DNA of 64,000 nt from DSVZ01 sp964568145. GTDB taxonomy: Bacteria; Verrucomicrobiota; Verrucomicrobiia; Limisphaerales; J093. Each line of letters begins with the position of its first letter. Positions within the stretch are counted from its first letter, which is position 1. The DNA lies in assembly GCA_964568145.1 (NCBI GenBank), contig CAZMOZ010000001.1, forward strand, positions 372,001 to 436,000, read 5' to 3'. This document shows positions 42,653 to 52,800 of the stretch, piece after piece. The position numbers were made by a program, and so were the translations under genes. The notes under the pieces are model-generated. The model saw nothing but the letters and a program-made list of their open reading frames with translations, was not told where the DNA came from and searched no databases.

Positions 42653-44281
42653 ATGAAAACCACCCGCTTGAATCCCAGGACCGTTTACCTCGTCGCCAGC
42701 GGCGACCTCCGGCTCTCCGCCAATCAGAAATGCTGGCCCGAACAGGAAAAGATGGAAGCCGCCCTCACCCGCGCGCTCGCCGCCGAGGGCTGGCGGGTGG
42801 AGCGCGCCCACCCGTACGACCGCGCCCGGCAGCACGGGTTCATTGACTCGCAGGCCCGCGGCATGGAGGTGTTTCGCGCGCTCGATCCGGACCGGCCGTT
42901 GATCGTCGCGGAAAGCGTCTGGCAGTACAGCCACCACGTGCTGCCCGGCCTGACCACCCATCGCGGCCCCATCCTCACCGTGGCCAACTGGAGCGGCACC
43001 TGGCCGGGTCTGGTGGGCATGCTCAACTTGAACGGCTCGCTCACCAAGGCCGGCGTGCGGTACAGCACGCTGTGGAGCGAGAAATTCACCGACCCGTTCT
43101 TCAAGAACGGCCTGCGCCAGTGGTTGCGCACCGGCGTCGTCACTCACGACACCAGCCACGTGCGCGACCTCGCCAACCTCAAGCTGCCCGAGGCTGACGA
43201 GGAAACCGGCCGCGGCTGGGCGCGCGAGTTCCGGCGTTGCAAAGCCATCCTCGGCGTGTTCGACGAAGGCTGCATGGGCATGTTCAACGCCATCATCCCC
43301 GACGAACTGCTCCACCCGACCGGTGTCTTCAAGGAGCGCCTCAGCCAGTCCACGCTTTACGCCGCCATGCAGCAGGTGAGCGACGTCGAGGCCCGCGCGG
43401 TCCTGGACTGGTACCTGCGCAAAGGACTGAAGCTCCAGTGGGGCGCTGACGAGGCCACCGAACTGACCGAGGCGCAGACGCTCCAGCAATGCCGCATGTA
43501 CATTGCCGCGGTGCGGCTGGCTGCGGAGTTCGGCTGCGATGCCATCGGCATCCAGTACCAGCAGGGCCTGAAAGACCTCACGCCCGCCAGCGATCTGGTG
43601 GAAGGCACGCTCAACAACGTGGACCGCCCGCCCGTGAAATGCGCGCAGACCGGCCGGTTGCTCTACGCCGGCGAAGCCCTGCCGCATTTCAACGAGGTGG
43701 ACGAATGCGCCGGCCTCGACGGCCTGGTCACCTACCGGCTCTGGCGTGAACTCGGCTTCGCCCCGGAGAACACGCTCCACGACGTGCGCTGGGGCGCGCC
43801 GTTCGAAGGCGACGGTGTGGACGATTACGTCTGGGTGTTCCTGATCTCCGGCGCCGCGCCGCCCGCGCATTTCATCGGCGGCTGGAAGGGGGCCAGCAGC
43901 GAGCGCCAGCCCGCGATGTATTTCCGTCTGGGCGGCGGCACGCTCAAGGGCGTGAGCAAGCCCGGCTGGATCGTCTGGAGCCGGGTGTTTGTGATGGGTG
44001 GGCGGCTCCATAGCGATCTGGGCGTGGCCGAAGTGGTCGCTCTGCCGGTGGCGGAGACCGAGCGGCGCTGGCGCGAAACCACCCGGCAGTGGCCGATCAT
44101 GCACGCCGTGCTCAAGGGCATCTCACGCGACCAGATGATGGCGCGGCACAAGTCCAACCACATCCAGGTGGTGTACGCGCCGAACGAAAAACAGGCCCAC
44201 CGCGCCTGCCGGATCAAGGCCGCCGCGCTGGCGGAACTGGGTTTGGAAGTCCACCTCTGCGGCGAGGTGAGCCTGGGCTGA
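42653..44281 (+). CDS. Possible sugar isomerase of the fucose/arabinose isomerase type
   Basis: 542-residue soluble protein. Conserved-looking stretches are TVYLVASGDLRLSANQKCWP, LTVANWSGTWPGLVGMLNLNGSLTKAG, VFDEGCMGMFNAIIPDE, DAIGIQYQQGLKD and FNEVDECAGLDGLVT. The overall layout (N-terminal Rossmann-like domain, central acidic/His residues, C-terminal beta domain) reminded me of the FucI/AraA superfamily, whose Mn-binding residues are Glu, Asp and His. I could not identify these with certainty. Expressed alone. The ATG at 42653 was chosen because it opens the first beta strand; upstream codons are repeat DNA. Confidence 0.5.
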   Translation: MKTTRLNPRTVYLVASGDLRLSANQKCWPEQEKMEAALTRALAAEGWRVERAHPYDRARQHGFIDSQARGMEVFRALDPDRPLIVAESVWQYSHHVLPGLTTHRGPILTVANWSGTWPGLVGMLNLNGSLTKAGVRYSTLWSEKFTDPFFKNGLRQWLRTGVVTHDTSHVRDLANLKLPEADEETGRGWAREFRRCKAILGVFDEGCMGMFNAIIPDELLHPTGVFKERLSQSTLYAAMQQVSDVEARAVLDWYLRKGLKLQWGADEATELTEAQTLQQCRMYIAAVRLAAEFGCDAIGIQYQQGLKDLTPASDLVEGTLNNVDRPPVKCAQTGRLLYAGEALPHFNEVDECAGLDGLVTYRLWRELGFAPENTLHDVRWGAPFEGDGVDDYVWVFLISGAAPPAHFIGGWKGASSERQPAMYFRLGGGTLKGVSKPGWIVWSRVFVMGGRLHSDLGVAEVVALPVAETERRWRETTRQWPIMHAVLKGISRDQMMARHKSNHIQVVYAPNEKQAHRACRIKAAALAELGLEVHLCGEVSLG

Positions 44282-44318
44282 CGTGGGATCGGAACCGACT
44301 GTTGGCTCGGAGGGCAGG

Positions 44319-44378
44319 TGGCCGGCGTCTCGCTGAGACGCCGGATCGTGTCGCCCTTCGGCGAGAGGCGACCTACCA
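44319..44378. repeat. Double-hairpin repeat, copy 3, abutting bioA
   Basis: CCGGCGTCTC (44322-44331) pairs with GAGACGCCGG (44335-44344) around GCT. A second stem spans GTCGCC ... GGCGAC (44350-44372). Same element as 3815-3876 and 11083-11140. Its right edge (GACCTACCACC) contains the bioA stop codon on the minus strand. Confidence 0.8.
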
Positions 44379-45863
44379 CCAAAGCGGTCTGCCGGTTCTG
44401 CGACCCCGGCCCAGCCCCTCCTCGATGCTCCCCGCCAGGGCGCCCACCATGCGCCGCACCTGGACCGGCGTGGCGCAATACGGCGGCATAAGTACCACCA
44501 CATTGCCGATCGGGCGGGTGAGCACGCCGCGGCGCGCCATCGCTTCGCACACCCGCGCGCCCGCGCGCTCGCGCAGGTCAAACGCTGCGCGCGTCGTCCA
44601 GTCCCGCACCAGTTCCACACCCGCCACCAGCCCCACCTGCCGGATGTCACCCACTTGCGGCAAGGCCCACAAACCGGCGAGTTCCCGGCCGAGCACCGCC
44701 TGCAGGCGTGTCCGTGTCTGCCGGGACGCCGCGCTCCGCAGCAGCGCGAGGCTGGCCCGCGCGGCCGCGGCCCCCAGTTGGTTCGCCGTGTAGCTGTGCC
44801 CGTGGAAGAAGGTCTTGAACTCCTCGTACCGGCCCAGAAAGGCGTCGAAGACCGCGCGCGTGGTGAACGTGGCGGCCATCGGCAGGTAGCCACCAGTCAG
44901 GCCCTTGGCCAAGCACAGGAAATCCGGCTGCACGCCTTCGTGATGGCTGGCGAACAGGGAGGCGCCGGTTGAAATCCCGCCACGCGCTCCCCAGCCGGCG
45001 GTCGGCGTCGTGTACGCGCCGGTCCGGCCGAAGCCGGTCATGACTTCGTCCGCGACGAGCAGCGCGCCGTGCGCGCGCGCCAGCGCGGCCACGCGGCGCA
45101 ACCAGCCGTCCGGTTGCGGGATCATGCCGGCCGCGCCTTGAATCCGCGGCTCGAAGACAAACGCCGCGTAAGGCTCGCCGTGGCGGCGGCGTTGCGCGGC
45201 GAGCCGTTGCTCCACCTGGTTCACGCATTCCCAGCGGCATTGGCGGTAGGTGCGCGCGTCGGCCCGCTCCGGCATCGCCCGGTTGAACGGGCAGCGGTAA
45301 CAGTACGGCGCCATGACCGCATCGGACCTGAACAGCAGCCCGGCATAGGCGCGGTGGAACAGGTCAATGTGCCCCAGGCTCACCGCGCCCACCGTGTCGC
45401 CGTGATACGCGCCGGTCAGGGACAGGAAGCGCGGGCGGCGCGCGCGGCCGGCGCGGCGGGCGAATTCGTAGGCGAGCTTGAGCGCCACTTCGAGCGCGGT
45501 CGAGCCGTCGTCCGAGTAAAAGACCCTGGCGAGCTTCGGCTGGCCGCGCAGGCCGGGCGGGTTGGCCTCGGCGATCAGTTCCGCCGCCAGCAGCGACGCC
45601 GGTTCGTTCGCGAGGCCCAGGGCGGAACTGTGCGCGAGCCGGCTCAACTGGCGGCGGACGGCGGCGTTGAGGCGCGGATGGTTGTGGCCGTGCAGATTGG
45701 TCCAGATCGAGGCGTTGGCATCGAGATACTCGCGACCGTGAACGTCCCGCAAAACGGCGCCGCGGCCGGCCACCAGGACAATCGGCTCGCGCCGCAGCCA
45801 GTCGCGCATCTGCGTGAACGGATGCCAGACGAAGCGGTGGTCCAGACGGGCGAGTGGATGCAT
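44373..45863 (-). CDS. bioA: Adenosylmethionine-8-amino-7-oxononanoate aminotransferase
   Basis: 496 residues; makes 7,8-diaminononanoate in biotin synthesis using SAM as amino donor. Fold type I class III aminotransferase: the start RFVWHPFTQMRDW is diagnostic of BioA. YSDDGSTALEVALK, SLTGAYHGDTVGAVSLG and ADEVMTGFGRTG follow, with the PLP lysine in CLAKGLTGGYLP. It is longer than E. coli BioA (about 430), with an insert rich in Cys/Arg near residues 190-215 (YCYRCPFNR, RQCRWEC). The last residues (RPLWW) and stop fall at the edge of a dispersed hairpin repeat. It lies 81 bp behind bioF. Confidence 0.94.
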   Translation of the reverse strand: MHPLARLDHRFVWHPFTQMRDWLRREPIVLVAGRGAVLRDVHGREYLDANASIWTNLHGHNHPRLNAAVRRQLSRLAHSSALGLANEPASLLAAELIAEANPPGLRGQPKLARVFYSDDGSTALEVALKLAYEFARRAGRARRPRFLSLTGAYHGDTVGAVSLGHIDLFHRAYAGLLFRSDAVMAPYCYRCPFNRAMPERADARTYRQCRWECVNQVEQRLAAQRRRHGEPYAAFVFEPRIQGAAGMIPQPDGWLRRVAALARAHGALLVADEVMTGFGRTGAYTTPTAGWGARGGISTGASLFASHHEGVQPDFLCLAKGLTGGYLPMAATFTTRAVFDAFLGRYEEFKTFFHGHSYTANQLGAAAARASLALLRSAASRQTRTRLQAVLGRELAGLWALPQVGDIRQVGLVAGVELVRDWTTRAAFDLRERAGARVCEAMARRGVLTRPIGNVVVLMPPYCATPVQVRRMVGALAGSIEEGLGRGRRTGRPLWW

Positions 45864-45902
45864 TTGACCGGGGTGCGAGGTGTGAGGTGCGTGGGGATGA
45901 GG

Positions 45903-45964
45903 CCGGATGCGGGATACCAGATGCCAGCACCCAACTCCAAACTTCTAGCTACTAACTTCTGACT
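45903..45964. repeat. Short-period repeat between bioF and bioA
   Basis: A run of similar 6-9 base units (on the minus strand: GAAGTCAGAAGTTAG, GAAGTTTGGAGTTGG, GGCATCTGG, GCATCCGG) fills most of the 81-bp bioF-bioA gap and extends into the last codons of bioF (KSEVSS). Confidence 0.65.
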
Positions 45965-47222
45965 TCTGCCCGCCAGTCGGTTTGCCCAGCCGGACCAGTG
46001 CTTCGCACAACTGCGCCACGTCCCAGGCGGTGTGCGCGGCGGAAACGGTGAAGCGCAGGCGCGCCGCGCCGCGCGCCACCGTGGGGTAACGGATCGCCGG
46101 CACGAAGAAGCCCGCATCGCTCAGCTTCGCCGCCAGTTTGACTGCGGCGGCTTCGTCGCCCACGACCAGCGGCAGAATCGGGGACTCATCGGCGGGCAGG
46201 CTCCAGCCCGCGGCCGCCAGCGCGGCGCGCAGTTCACGTACCCGCGGCCAGAGTTGCGCGCGCAGCGCGTCGCCTTGGGAACTCGCGGCCAGTTCCACGC
46301 CGGCTTGCGCCGCCGCCACCGCGGCCGGCACGGGCGCGGTCGAGAAAATGAACGGGCGTGCCCGGTTCACGAGCAGTTCGATCAACTCCCGCGCGCCGCC
46401 GATGAAGCCGCCCGCCGCGCCCAGCGCCTTGCCCAGCGTGCCGAGATGGACCTCGACGCGCTCGGTCAGACCCGCCGCCGCAACCAGGCCGCGACCCTGC
46501 TCGCCGAAAACACCGGTGGCATGCGCCTCGTCCACCAACAGCCAGGCGCCGAAGCGGTCCTTCAAATCCACCAGCGCCCGCAGCGGAGCGAGGTCGCCGT
46601 CCATGGAAAACACGCTTTCGGTCACCACCAGCACGTGGCCGGGCGGCGTGCGCTCGGAGACATGCTGACGCGCCCAATCCAGGATGGATTCGAGATCAGC
46701 GAGGTCGTTGTGGTCGAACACGCGCAGCTTCGCGCCGCTCAGCCGCGCGGCGTCCACCAGGCTCGCGTGGGCCAGCTTGTCCAGGATCACCACGTCGCCC
46801 GGGCCCAGCAGCGCGGTGATCGCGCCCAGTGCGGCGGCGTAGCCGGTGGCAAAGGTCAGCACGGCTTCGAGGCCTTTGAACCGGGCGAGCGCGGCTTCGA
46901 GTTCGTGGCTCGGCGCCAGCGAGCCGCAGATCAGGCGGGACGCGCCGGTGCCGGCGCCGATCTCGACCGCCGCGCGCGCCGCGGCTTCGCGCAAGGCCGG
47001 GTGCGCGGTCAGGCCGAGGTAGTCGTTCGACGAGAAGTTGAGCAGCCGCCGGCCTTCGACCTCGATCCACGCGCCCGGCCGGGAGTCCACGCGGCGCAAT
47101 GCGCGCCAGAGGCCCTGCTTGCGCAGTTCGTCGAGCCGGCGGTCGAGTTCCTGGATGAATGCGTTCAACGCCGGCGAGCTTAGCCCGGACGGTGCGTCTG
47201 GAGAACTCCGAATGAGCGTCAA
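45945..47222 (-). CDS. bioF: 8-amino-7-oxononanoate synthase
   Basis: 425 residues, alpha-oxoamine synthase that joins pimeloyl thioester and alanine. Motifs are NFSSNDYLGLTAHP, GAGTGASRLICGSLAPSHELE, KLAHASLVDAA, ESVFSMDGDLAPL and VDEAHATGVFGEQGRGL. The PLP lysine is in LGTLGKALGAAGGF. It differs clearly from the spt-like protein at 11392, which helps separate the two activities. Directly upstream of bioA on the same strand, so a bioF-bioA operon. The N-terminal 20 residues are weakly conserved and the start is uncertain. The final six residues are repeat-derived. Confidence 0.93.
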   Translation of the reverse strand: MTLIRSSPDAPSGLSSPALNAFIQELDRRLDELRKQGLWRALRRVDSRPGAWIEVEGRRLLNFSSNDYLGLTAHPALREAAARAAVEIGAGTGASRLICGSLAPSHELEAALARFKGLEAVLTFATGYAAALGAITALLGPGDVVILDKLAHASLVDAARLSGAKLRVFDHNDLADLESILDWARQHVSERTPPGHVLVVTESVFSMDGDLAPLRALVDLKDRFGAWLLVDEAHATGVFGEQGRGLVAAAGLTERVEVHLGTLGKALGAAGGFIGGARELIELLVNRARPFIFSTAPVPAAVAAAQAGVELAASSQGDALRAQLWPRVRELRAALAAAGWSLPADESPILPLVVGDEAAAVKLAAKLSDAGFFVPAIRYPTVARGAARLRFTVSAAHTAWDVAQLCEALVRLGKPTGGQKSEVSS

Positions 47223-47372
47223 CGGCCAGGCGCGATGGAGAGCGGTTAAATGGGTGATTTGTCAAATGAGTTACATGGCCGGCAAATCTGCACGGCCGGG
47301 GATGCGCCGCAACTCCATCCCCCCAGCTTCCTTCTTGCATCCGGCCGCCGTGCTGATTGAGTTGGCGCGAAA

Positions 47373-48626
47373 ATGGCAAGCGACCTCCCGATGCTCCGGC
47401 TGTTGCGCCCGTGCCATCGGGCGCACTGGCTGCCCGCCCTGCTGGCCATTGCAGCCGTGGCTTGGCTGCCTTTGGCCTGGCCTGCCGGGACGCCCGGCGT
47501 CGAGCCCAGGATTGCCGGCGCCGTGGGCGAGCCGCTTTCGGCCGTCGGGTTCACCCCGGCAGGCGGGGCGACCGGCCTGCACGCGCCCACGACCGCGTAC
47601 AACCACGGCGACCCCACGCCCCAGGAACAACTCATGCTCGAGCTGGTGAACCGCGCCCGCGCCAACCCGCCTGCCGAGGCCGCGCGGTTCGGCATGGACC
47701 TCAATGAGAATCTCCCGCCCGACACGATTTCGCCGCACCCCAAGCCGCCGCTGGCCTTCCACCCGCACCTGATCACCGCCGCCCGCGCGCACAGCGACTG
47801 GATGCTGGCGGCGGATGTCTTCAGCCACGACGGCGAGAACGGCTCCACGCCGGGCGACCGGATGGTCGCCGCGGGCTATGTGTTCAGCGGAAGCTGGACC
47901 TGGGGCGAAAACATCGCCTGGAAGGGCACCACCGGCACGCCCAACCCGACCCAGTTCAGCGTGGACATGCACGAAGGCCTGTTCCGCAGCCCCGGCCACC
48001 GCGAGAATCTCATGCACGCGCCGTTTGACGAAATCGGCATCGGCATCCGCAGCGGGGTGTTCACGCTCGAAGACGTGGACTACAACGCCGTGATGGCCAC
48101 GCAGAACTTCGCCCGCAGCGGCAGCACGCCCGCGCCGCTGGTGCTCGGCGTGGTCTTTCGCGACGCCAACGGCGACCAGGCCTACTCGGTCGGCGAAGGC
48201 CTGGCGGGCGTCACGGTGACGCCCGCGGCGGGCGGCGCCTACGCGGTGACCTCCGGCACGGGCGGCTTCGCGTTCCCGGCGCCGGCCACGTCCGGCACGA
48301 TCACGGTGACGATCACCGGCCCCGGCCTGGCCGCGCCGCTGACCAAGACCGTGAACCTCGCCGCCGTGAACGTGAAACTGGACTTCGAGGTCAACGGCGA
48401 GACGCCGTTGACCTTCGTGCCGGGCAGCGCGGGCTTCGATGCCGAAAAGCGCTTCCGTTTCGACCTGGCCGGGCCCAATGGCGCGAAGGCGCGCGTCGAG
48501 CACAGCGCCGATCTCGTGACCTGGCAGCCCCTCGGCACGTACACCTTGAACGGCGGCAAGGCCAGCGTGACCGACAACAGCGGGTCGCAAAGCCGTCGTT
48601 TGTACCGCGCGGTGCTGGTACCGTGA
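47373..48626 (+). CDS. Secreted CAP (SCP/PR-1) domain protein
   Basis: 417 residues. The export signal (hydrophobic about 20-38) is followed by a CAP domain at about 85-250: LMLELVNRARANP, AARAHSDWMLAADVFSHDG, GENIAW and HEGLFRSPGHRENLM, with the His/Glu tetrad typical of the fold. A prealbumin/SdrD-like B-type beta domain comes next (LGVVFRDANGDQAYSVGEGL). The C-terminal 60 residues (RVEHSADLVTWQPLGTY ... RRLYRAVLVP) share the pattern of the ends of the lectin/M23 and CotH proteins. Extracellular; the molecular function of bacterial CAP proteins is unsettled. An ATG 6 codons downstream is an alternative start. Confidence 0.85.
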   Translation: MASDLPMLRLLRPCHRAHWLPALLAIAAVAWLPLAWPAGTPGVEPRIAGAVGEPLSAVGFTPAGGATGLHAPTTAYNHGDPTPQEQLMLELVNRARANPPAEAARFGMDLNENLPPDTISPHPKPPLAFHPHLITAARAHSDWMLAADVFSHDGENGSTPGDRMVAAGYVFSGSWTWGENIAWKGTTGTPNPTQFSVDMHEGLFRSPGHRENLMHAPFDEIGIGIRSGVFTLEDVDYNAVMATQNFARSGSTPAPLVLGVVFRDANGDQAYSVGEGLAGVTVTPAAGGAYAVTSGTGGFAFPAPATSGTITVTITGPGLAAPLTKTVNLAAVNVKLDFEVNGETPLTFVPGSAGFDAEKRFRFDLAGPNGAKARVEHSADLVTWQPLGTYTLNGGKASVTDNSGSQSRRLYRAVLVP

Positions 48627-48641
48627 GACGGCGCGGGCGCT

Positions 48642-49280
48642 TCACCGACGGTGCCAGAGCAGCATCAGTTCGCGGCCCACCCGGTTCGGGTAAGACCGTG
48701 GCACCCACTCTTCGAGCGGCTCAAATGCCAGCGCAAACCGCTGGAGCAGTTCCGCGCGCGTTACGCCCCACGGCGGGCCGTCCGGATGCTCGGGGTTGAG
48801 GTAATGGATGGCCAGGAAATGGCCGCCGGGCCGCAGCCAGCGCGGCACCGCGCGGGCGTAAGCTCCGCGCAAAGCGGGGTCAATCGCGCAGAACAGCGTG
48901 TGCTCGAAGACCCAGTCGAACTGCGCGAACGGCGGGTCCGAGAGGAAATCGCCGGGCCGGAAATCCGCCGTCAGGCCGGCGGCCAGCGTCCGTTCCCGGG
49001 CCATTCGCACCGCGGTGGGCGCCACGTCCAAGCCGGTCGCCCGCCAGCCGGCCCGCGCCCAGGCCCGGACGTCGTGACCGGTGCCGCAACCCGGCACCAG
49101 CACCGTGCCGCGCGGCAGGCGCGGGCGCGCCGCCAGGAAATCCACCAGGCCGGGCGCCGGCCCGCCTTTGTCCCAGCGCAATTCGCCGCGCTGGTAGTGG
49201 CCTTCCCAATCGTACGGCGCCGCTGGCCCGGACACGACGGCCGCTTGCGGGTTGGCCGTTGATGAGGGGTCGGCGTTCAC
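48642..49280 (-). CDS. TPMT-type SAM-dependent methyltransferase
   Basis: 212-residue class I methyltransferase. The N-terminal WEGHYQRGELRWDKGGPAPGL is the signature of the thiopurine S-methyltransferase group. SAM motif I is VLVPGCGTGHDVRAWA, with GLDVAPTAV (motif II acid) and FDWVFEHTLFCAI after it. Members methylate thiols, selenium, tellurium or small anions. It converges on the CAP protein gene with a 15-bp gap. Confidence 0.88.
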   Translation of the reverse strand: MNADPSSTANPQAAVVSGPAAPYDWEGHYQRGELRWDKGGPAPGLVDFLAARPRLPRGTVLVPGCGTGHDVRAWARAGWRATGLDVAPTAVRMARERTLAAGLTADFRPGDFLSDPPFAQFDWVFEHTLFCAIDPALRGAYARAVPRWLRPGGHFLAIHYLNPEHPDGPPWGVTRAELLQRFALAFEPLEEWVPRSYPNRVGRELMLLWHRR

Positions 49281-49816
49281 GGCTTGAGGCGCAAGCGCCG
49301 CTGGCGTCCGCGGCAGCCCGGCGTTGAAGATGCGGAAAGGCGCTTCATGTCACGCTTCGGCAAATGGAGCCTTGGCGGGCGCTCAAGTCAACCGTGCGGC
49401 CAAAGGCGCGGTCCGGCGGGCCGGGCTCGGTGGAACTGAAATCCGAACGTTGAGTCCCAAGTCCCAAGTTCAAAGTCCAAAGTCCAAGGTCGAAAGTCGA
49501 AGGCTGAGGCAACGAGCCACGAACAACAAACCACGAACACAAACTGCTGGGCTCGACGGAGTCTCACCACACCGACGCGGCCGGCGACCGCGAAATCCGA
49601 ACACCTCGCACTTTTCTCGGCATCCGGCATCCACTTGCCAAGAACCACAAACTGATACCGCAAGGTTCGACTGAGTCCCGCTCCGCCACATTCTTCCCGG
49701 TGCCTTGTTCTTGCTTCTCGGTTGCCTTGACGCCGGTTCTGGCACAAGCCTTGTCGTGTTTGTTTCATGCGGCTGTCCCGCGAGTTCGCTGGCGGGTCCA
49801 GCCGGGAAACCTTGCG
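49281..49816. other. 536-bp non-coding gap, mosaic of dispersed repeats
   Basis: No gene. Contents in order: short-period runs 49436-49510 (GTCCCAAGTCCCAAGTTC, AAAGTCCAAAGTCCAAGG), a CCACGAAC run (49518-49540), and a GCTCGACGGAGT repeat with its extended right arm ending GCGAAATCCG (49549-49599). A GGCATCCGGCATCC run (49620-49632) and a second, degenerate GGTTCGACTGAGT copy (49664-49687) follow. It separates the divergent methyltransferase and CotH genes, so promoters must be embedded in or beside the repeats. Confidence 0.7.
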
Positions 49817-52800
49817 ATGCTGAAGAGACACTCAAGCTGGTTGCGGGCGCTGGCCACGGCCTGGCTGAGCGCCGTTGTGGCCGCGACGCTGGTCGCCGCG
49901 GACGCCGGCTTCGAGGAAGACACCGGGTGGCGCTACTTCAAAGGCGTGCGCGAGGCGTCGGAGCCGGAGCCCACCGCGTGGCGGGAGCCGGAGTTCGTTG
50001 ACGCCGGCTGGGCCGCCGGCCCGGCGCCGTTTTTCTACGAGGACAAGGCCGCCGGCTACACCGGCAACACGCGCCTGGCCGACATGCGCGGCGGCTACCT
50101 GACGCTGTTTCTGCGGAAGGGTTTCGAGGTGCTCACGCCCGACAGCGTCCGGCGGCTCACGCTCGAATTGCGAGTGGACGACGGCTGCATCGTCTGGCTG
50201 AACGGCCGGGAAGTCGCGCGGGTCAACATGCCCGACGGCGAAGTGCCATTCGACATCCCCGCCCTGAGCGCGGACAACAATCCGAACGTGTTCGGCGTCA
50301 CGCTGGACAACGCGCCCGGCTTGCTACGCGGCGGCGTGAACGTCCTGGCTGTGCAGGCGGCGAACATCTCGCTGGCGGACAGCAGCGACTTCCTGTTTGC
50401 CGCGCGGCTGGCGCTCGAGGTGGACGATCAGGCGCTGTTGGTCGAAGCGGTGTTTCCCGAGCCGGGCAGCGTGTTGCGCGCGCTGAGCAGCCTGGAAGTG
50501 GTCTTCAACCGCAACGTGACCGGCGTGGACGCCGCAGACCTGCAGGTCAACAACCAGCCCGCCGCGAGCCTCGAGGTCCATTCTCCGCGCAACTACACCT
50601 TCCGCTTCCCCGAGCCGTCCGAAGGCCTGGTGACCATCGCCTGGGCGCCGGATCACGGCATCACGGACACCTCGCCGGAGCCGGTGCCTTTTGCCGGGGG
50701 CGGCTGGAGCTACACCCTCGATCGCCAGGCGCCTCCGCCGCAAGTCATCATCTCGGAATTCCTCGCGGACAACCAAAGCGGCCCGCGCGACCAGGACGCC
50801 GACCGCTCGGACTGGATCGAGCTGCGCAACCTCGGCGCCGAGCCGGTGGCGCTGGGCGGCTGGTTTCTGACCGATGACCCGGCCCGGCCTACGCAATGGC
50901 GCTTCCCCGAGGTCACCTTGAACGCGGGCGCGTACCGGCTGGTCTGGGCGTCGGGCAAGGACCGCGCGGACCCGGCGCGCGAACTTCACACCAATTTCCG
51001 GCTCGCGAACGCCGGCGAATACCTCGCTCTGCTGGACGCGCGAACCAACGTCGTGTCCGAGTTTGCGCCCACCTACCCGCCGCAACGCGCGGACATTTCC
51101 TTCGGGCGCGACCTGCTGGACCCGCAACGGGTCGGGTACTTCGCCAAGCCCACGCCCGGCGCGCCCAATATTCCCGGCGGATCCGGCTTTGCGACCGATC
51201 CGGTGTTCTCCGTGCCCGGCGGCTTGTATGTGACCAACCAGATGGTCATCGAGATCACCGCGCCTTCCGGCCACATCTACTACTCGACCGACGGCCGGCC
51301 GCCGGTGCCCGCCGTGAACGGCGTGCTGTACACGGGTCCGCTGACGCTCAGCGGCAGCACGGTGCTGCTGGCCCGCGTTTACGAGGACGACCTGCTGCCC
51401 AGCCGGGTGGTGGCCGAGTGCTACCAGTTCGCCGCGCCCAGTCTGGCCGGCTTTTCGTCGAACCTCCCGCTGCTGATCATCCAGCCCGCGCGGGGTGGCA
51501 TTGCCTTTGATTCGAGCGCGCGCACGCCGGTGTTCGTCACGGCCGTCGAGCCGTTCCGGGGCCGCGCCACGCTTCGCGACAAGCCGGCGCATCGCGGCCT
51601 GGGGGGGATGAACATCCGCGGCCAGAGCTCGGCCGGCTTCCCGAAGAAGCAGTATCGGCTGGAACTCACCGATGCCGCCGGCCTGGACCAGAACATCCCG
51701 CTGCTGGGCCTGCCCGCCGAGGCGGATTGGGTGCTTAACGGCCCGTACTCGGACAAGAGCCTTATCAACAACTTCCTGACCTTCGAGCTGCACGAGCAGA
51801 TGGGGCATTACGCCGTGCGCCGACGGCTGGTGGAGGTGTTCCTGGACGAAACCCGCGGGGCGCTCACCTATCCGAGCGATTACCGCGGCGTGTACGTGCT
51901 GCTCGAAAAAATCGAGATTGACCGCAATCGTATGAACCTCGCCCGGATGGGTCCGGGGGTGACCCAGGAGCCGGAGATCACCGGCGGCTACATCTTCAAA
52001 AAGGACAAGGACAGCCCCGGCGACCGCAACTTCAGCACGCGCGGCGGCGCGGGTTTTGGCGCCCAACTGCTGAAATACCACGACCCCAAACCCGACGAGA
52101 TCACGTCCGCCCAGCAGGTCTGGCTGCGCAACCATGTCATCGCCTTCGAGAACGCGCTGTACGCCGGCGACTGGCTCACGCGCACCGGCAGCCAGCATTA
52201 CTCGGCGTTCATTGACGTGGCCTCGTTCGTGGACAACCACTGGATCGTCGAGTTCACCAAGCAGATTGACGGCTACCGGCTCAGCAACTACCTCCACAAA
52301 GACCGCGGCGGCAAAATCGGCATGGACCCCATCTGGGACTGGAACCTCAGCCTCGGCAACGCGGACTACCTCGAAGGCTGGAACCCCGCGGGCTGGTACT
52401 GGCCGCTGCTCGGCGCAAGCGACCACCTCTGGTTGCGCCGGCTCATCACCGGCACGCCCGCCGCCAACACCCGCACGGGCGACCCGGATTTCAACCAGGC
52501 CATCGTGGACCGCTGGAGCGTCCTGCGGACGAACATCCTCAACCCGACGAACGTCCTGGCGCGCGTGGACGAACTGGCGGCCTACCTCGATGAAGCCAAG
52601 GACCGCGACTTCGCCCGCTGGCCGCGGCTCAACACCTACGTGTGGCCCAATCCGGCCATCTACATCCAGCCCACCTACGCGCAGATCATCGCGAACAAGA
52701 AGAAGTGGATCCAGGACCGCTTCAACTGGATTGACCGCCAGTTCCCGCGCGCGCCGTTGTTCAGCCATCCCGGCGGACGCGTGGCCGCGGGATTCACGCT

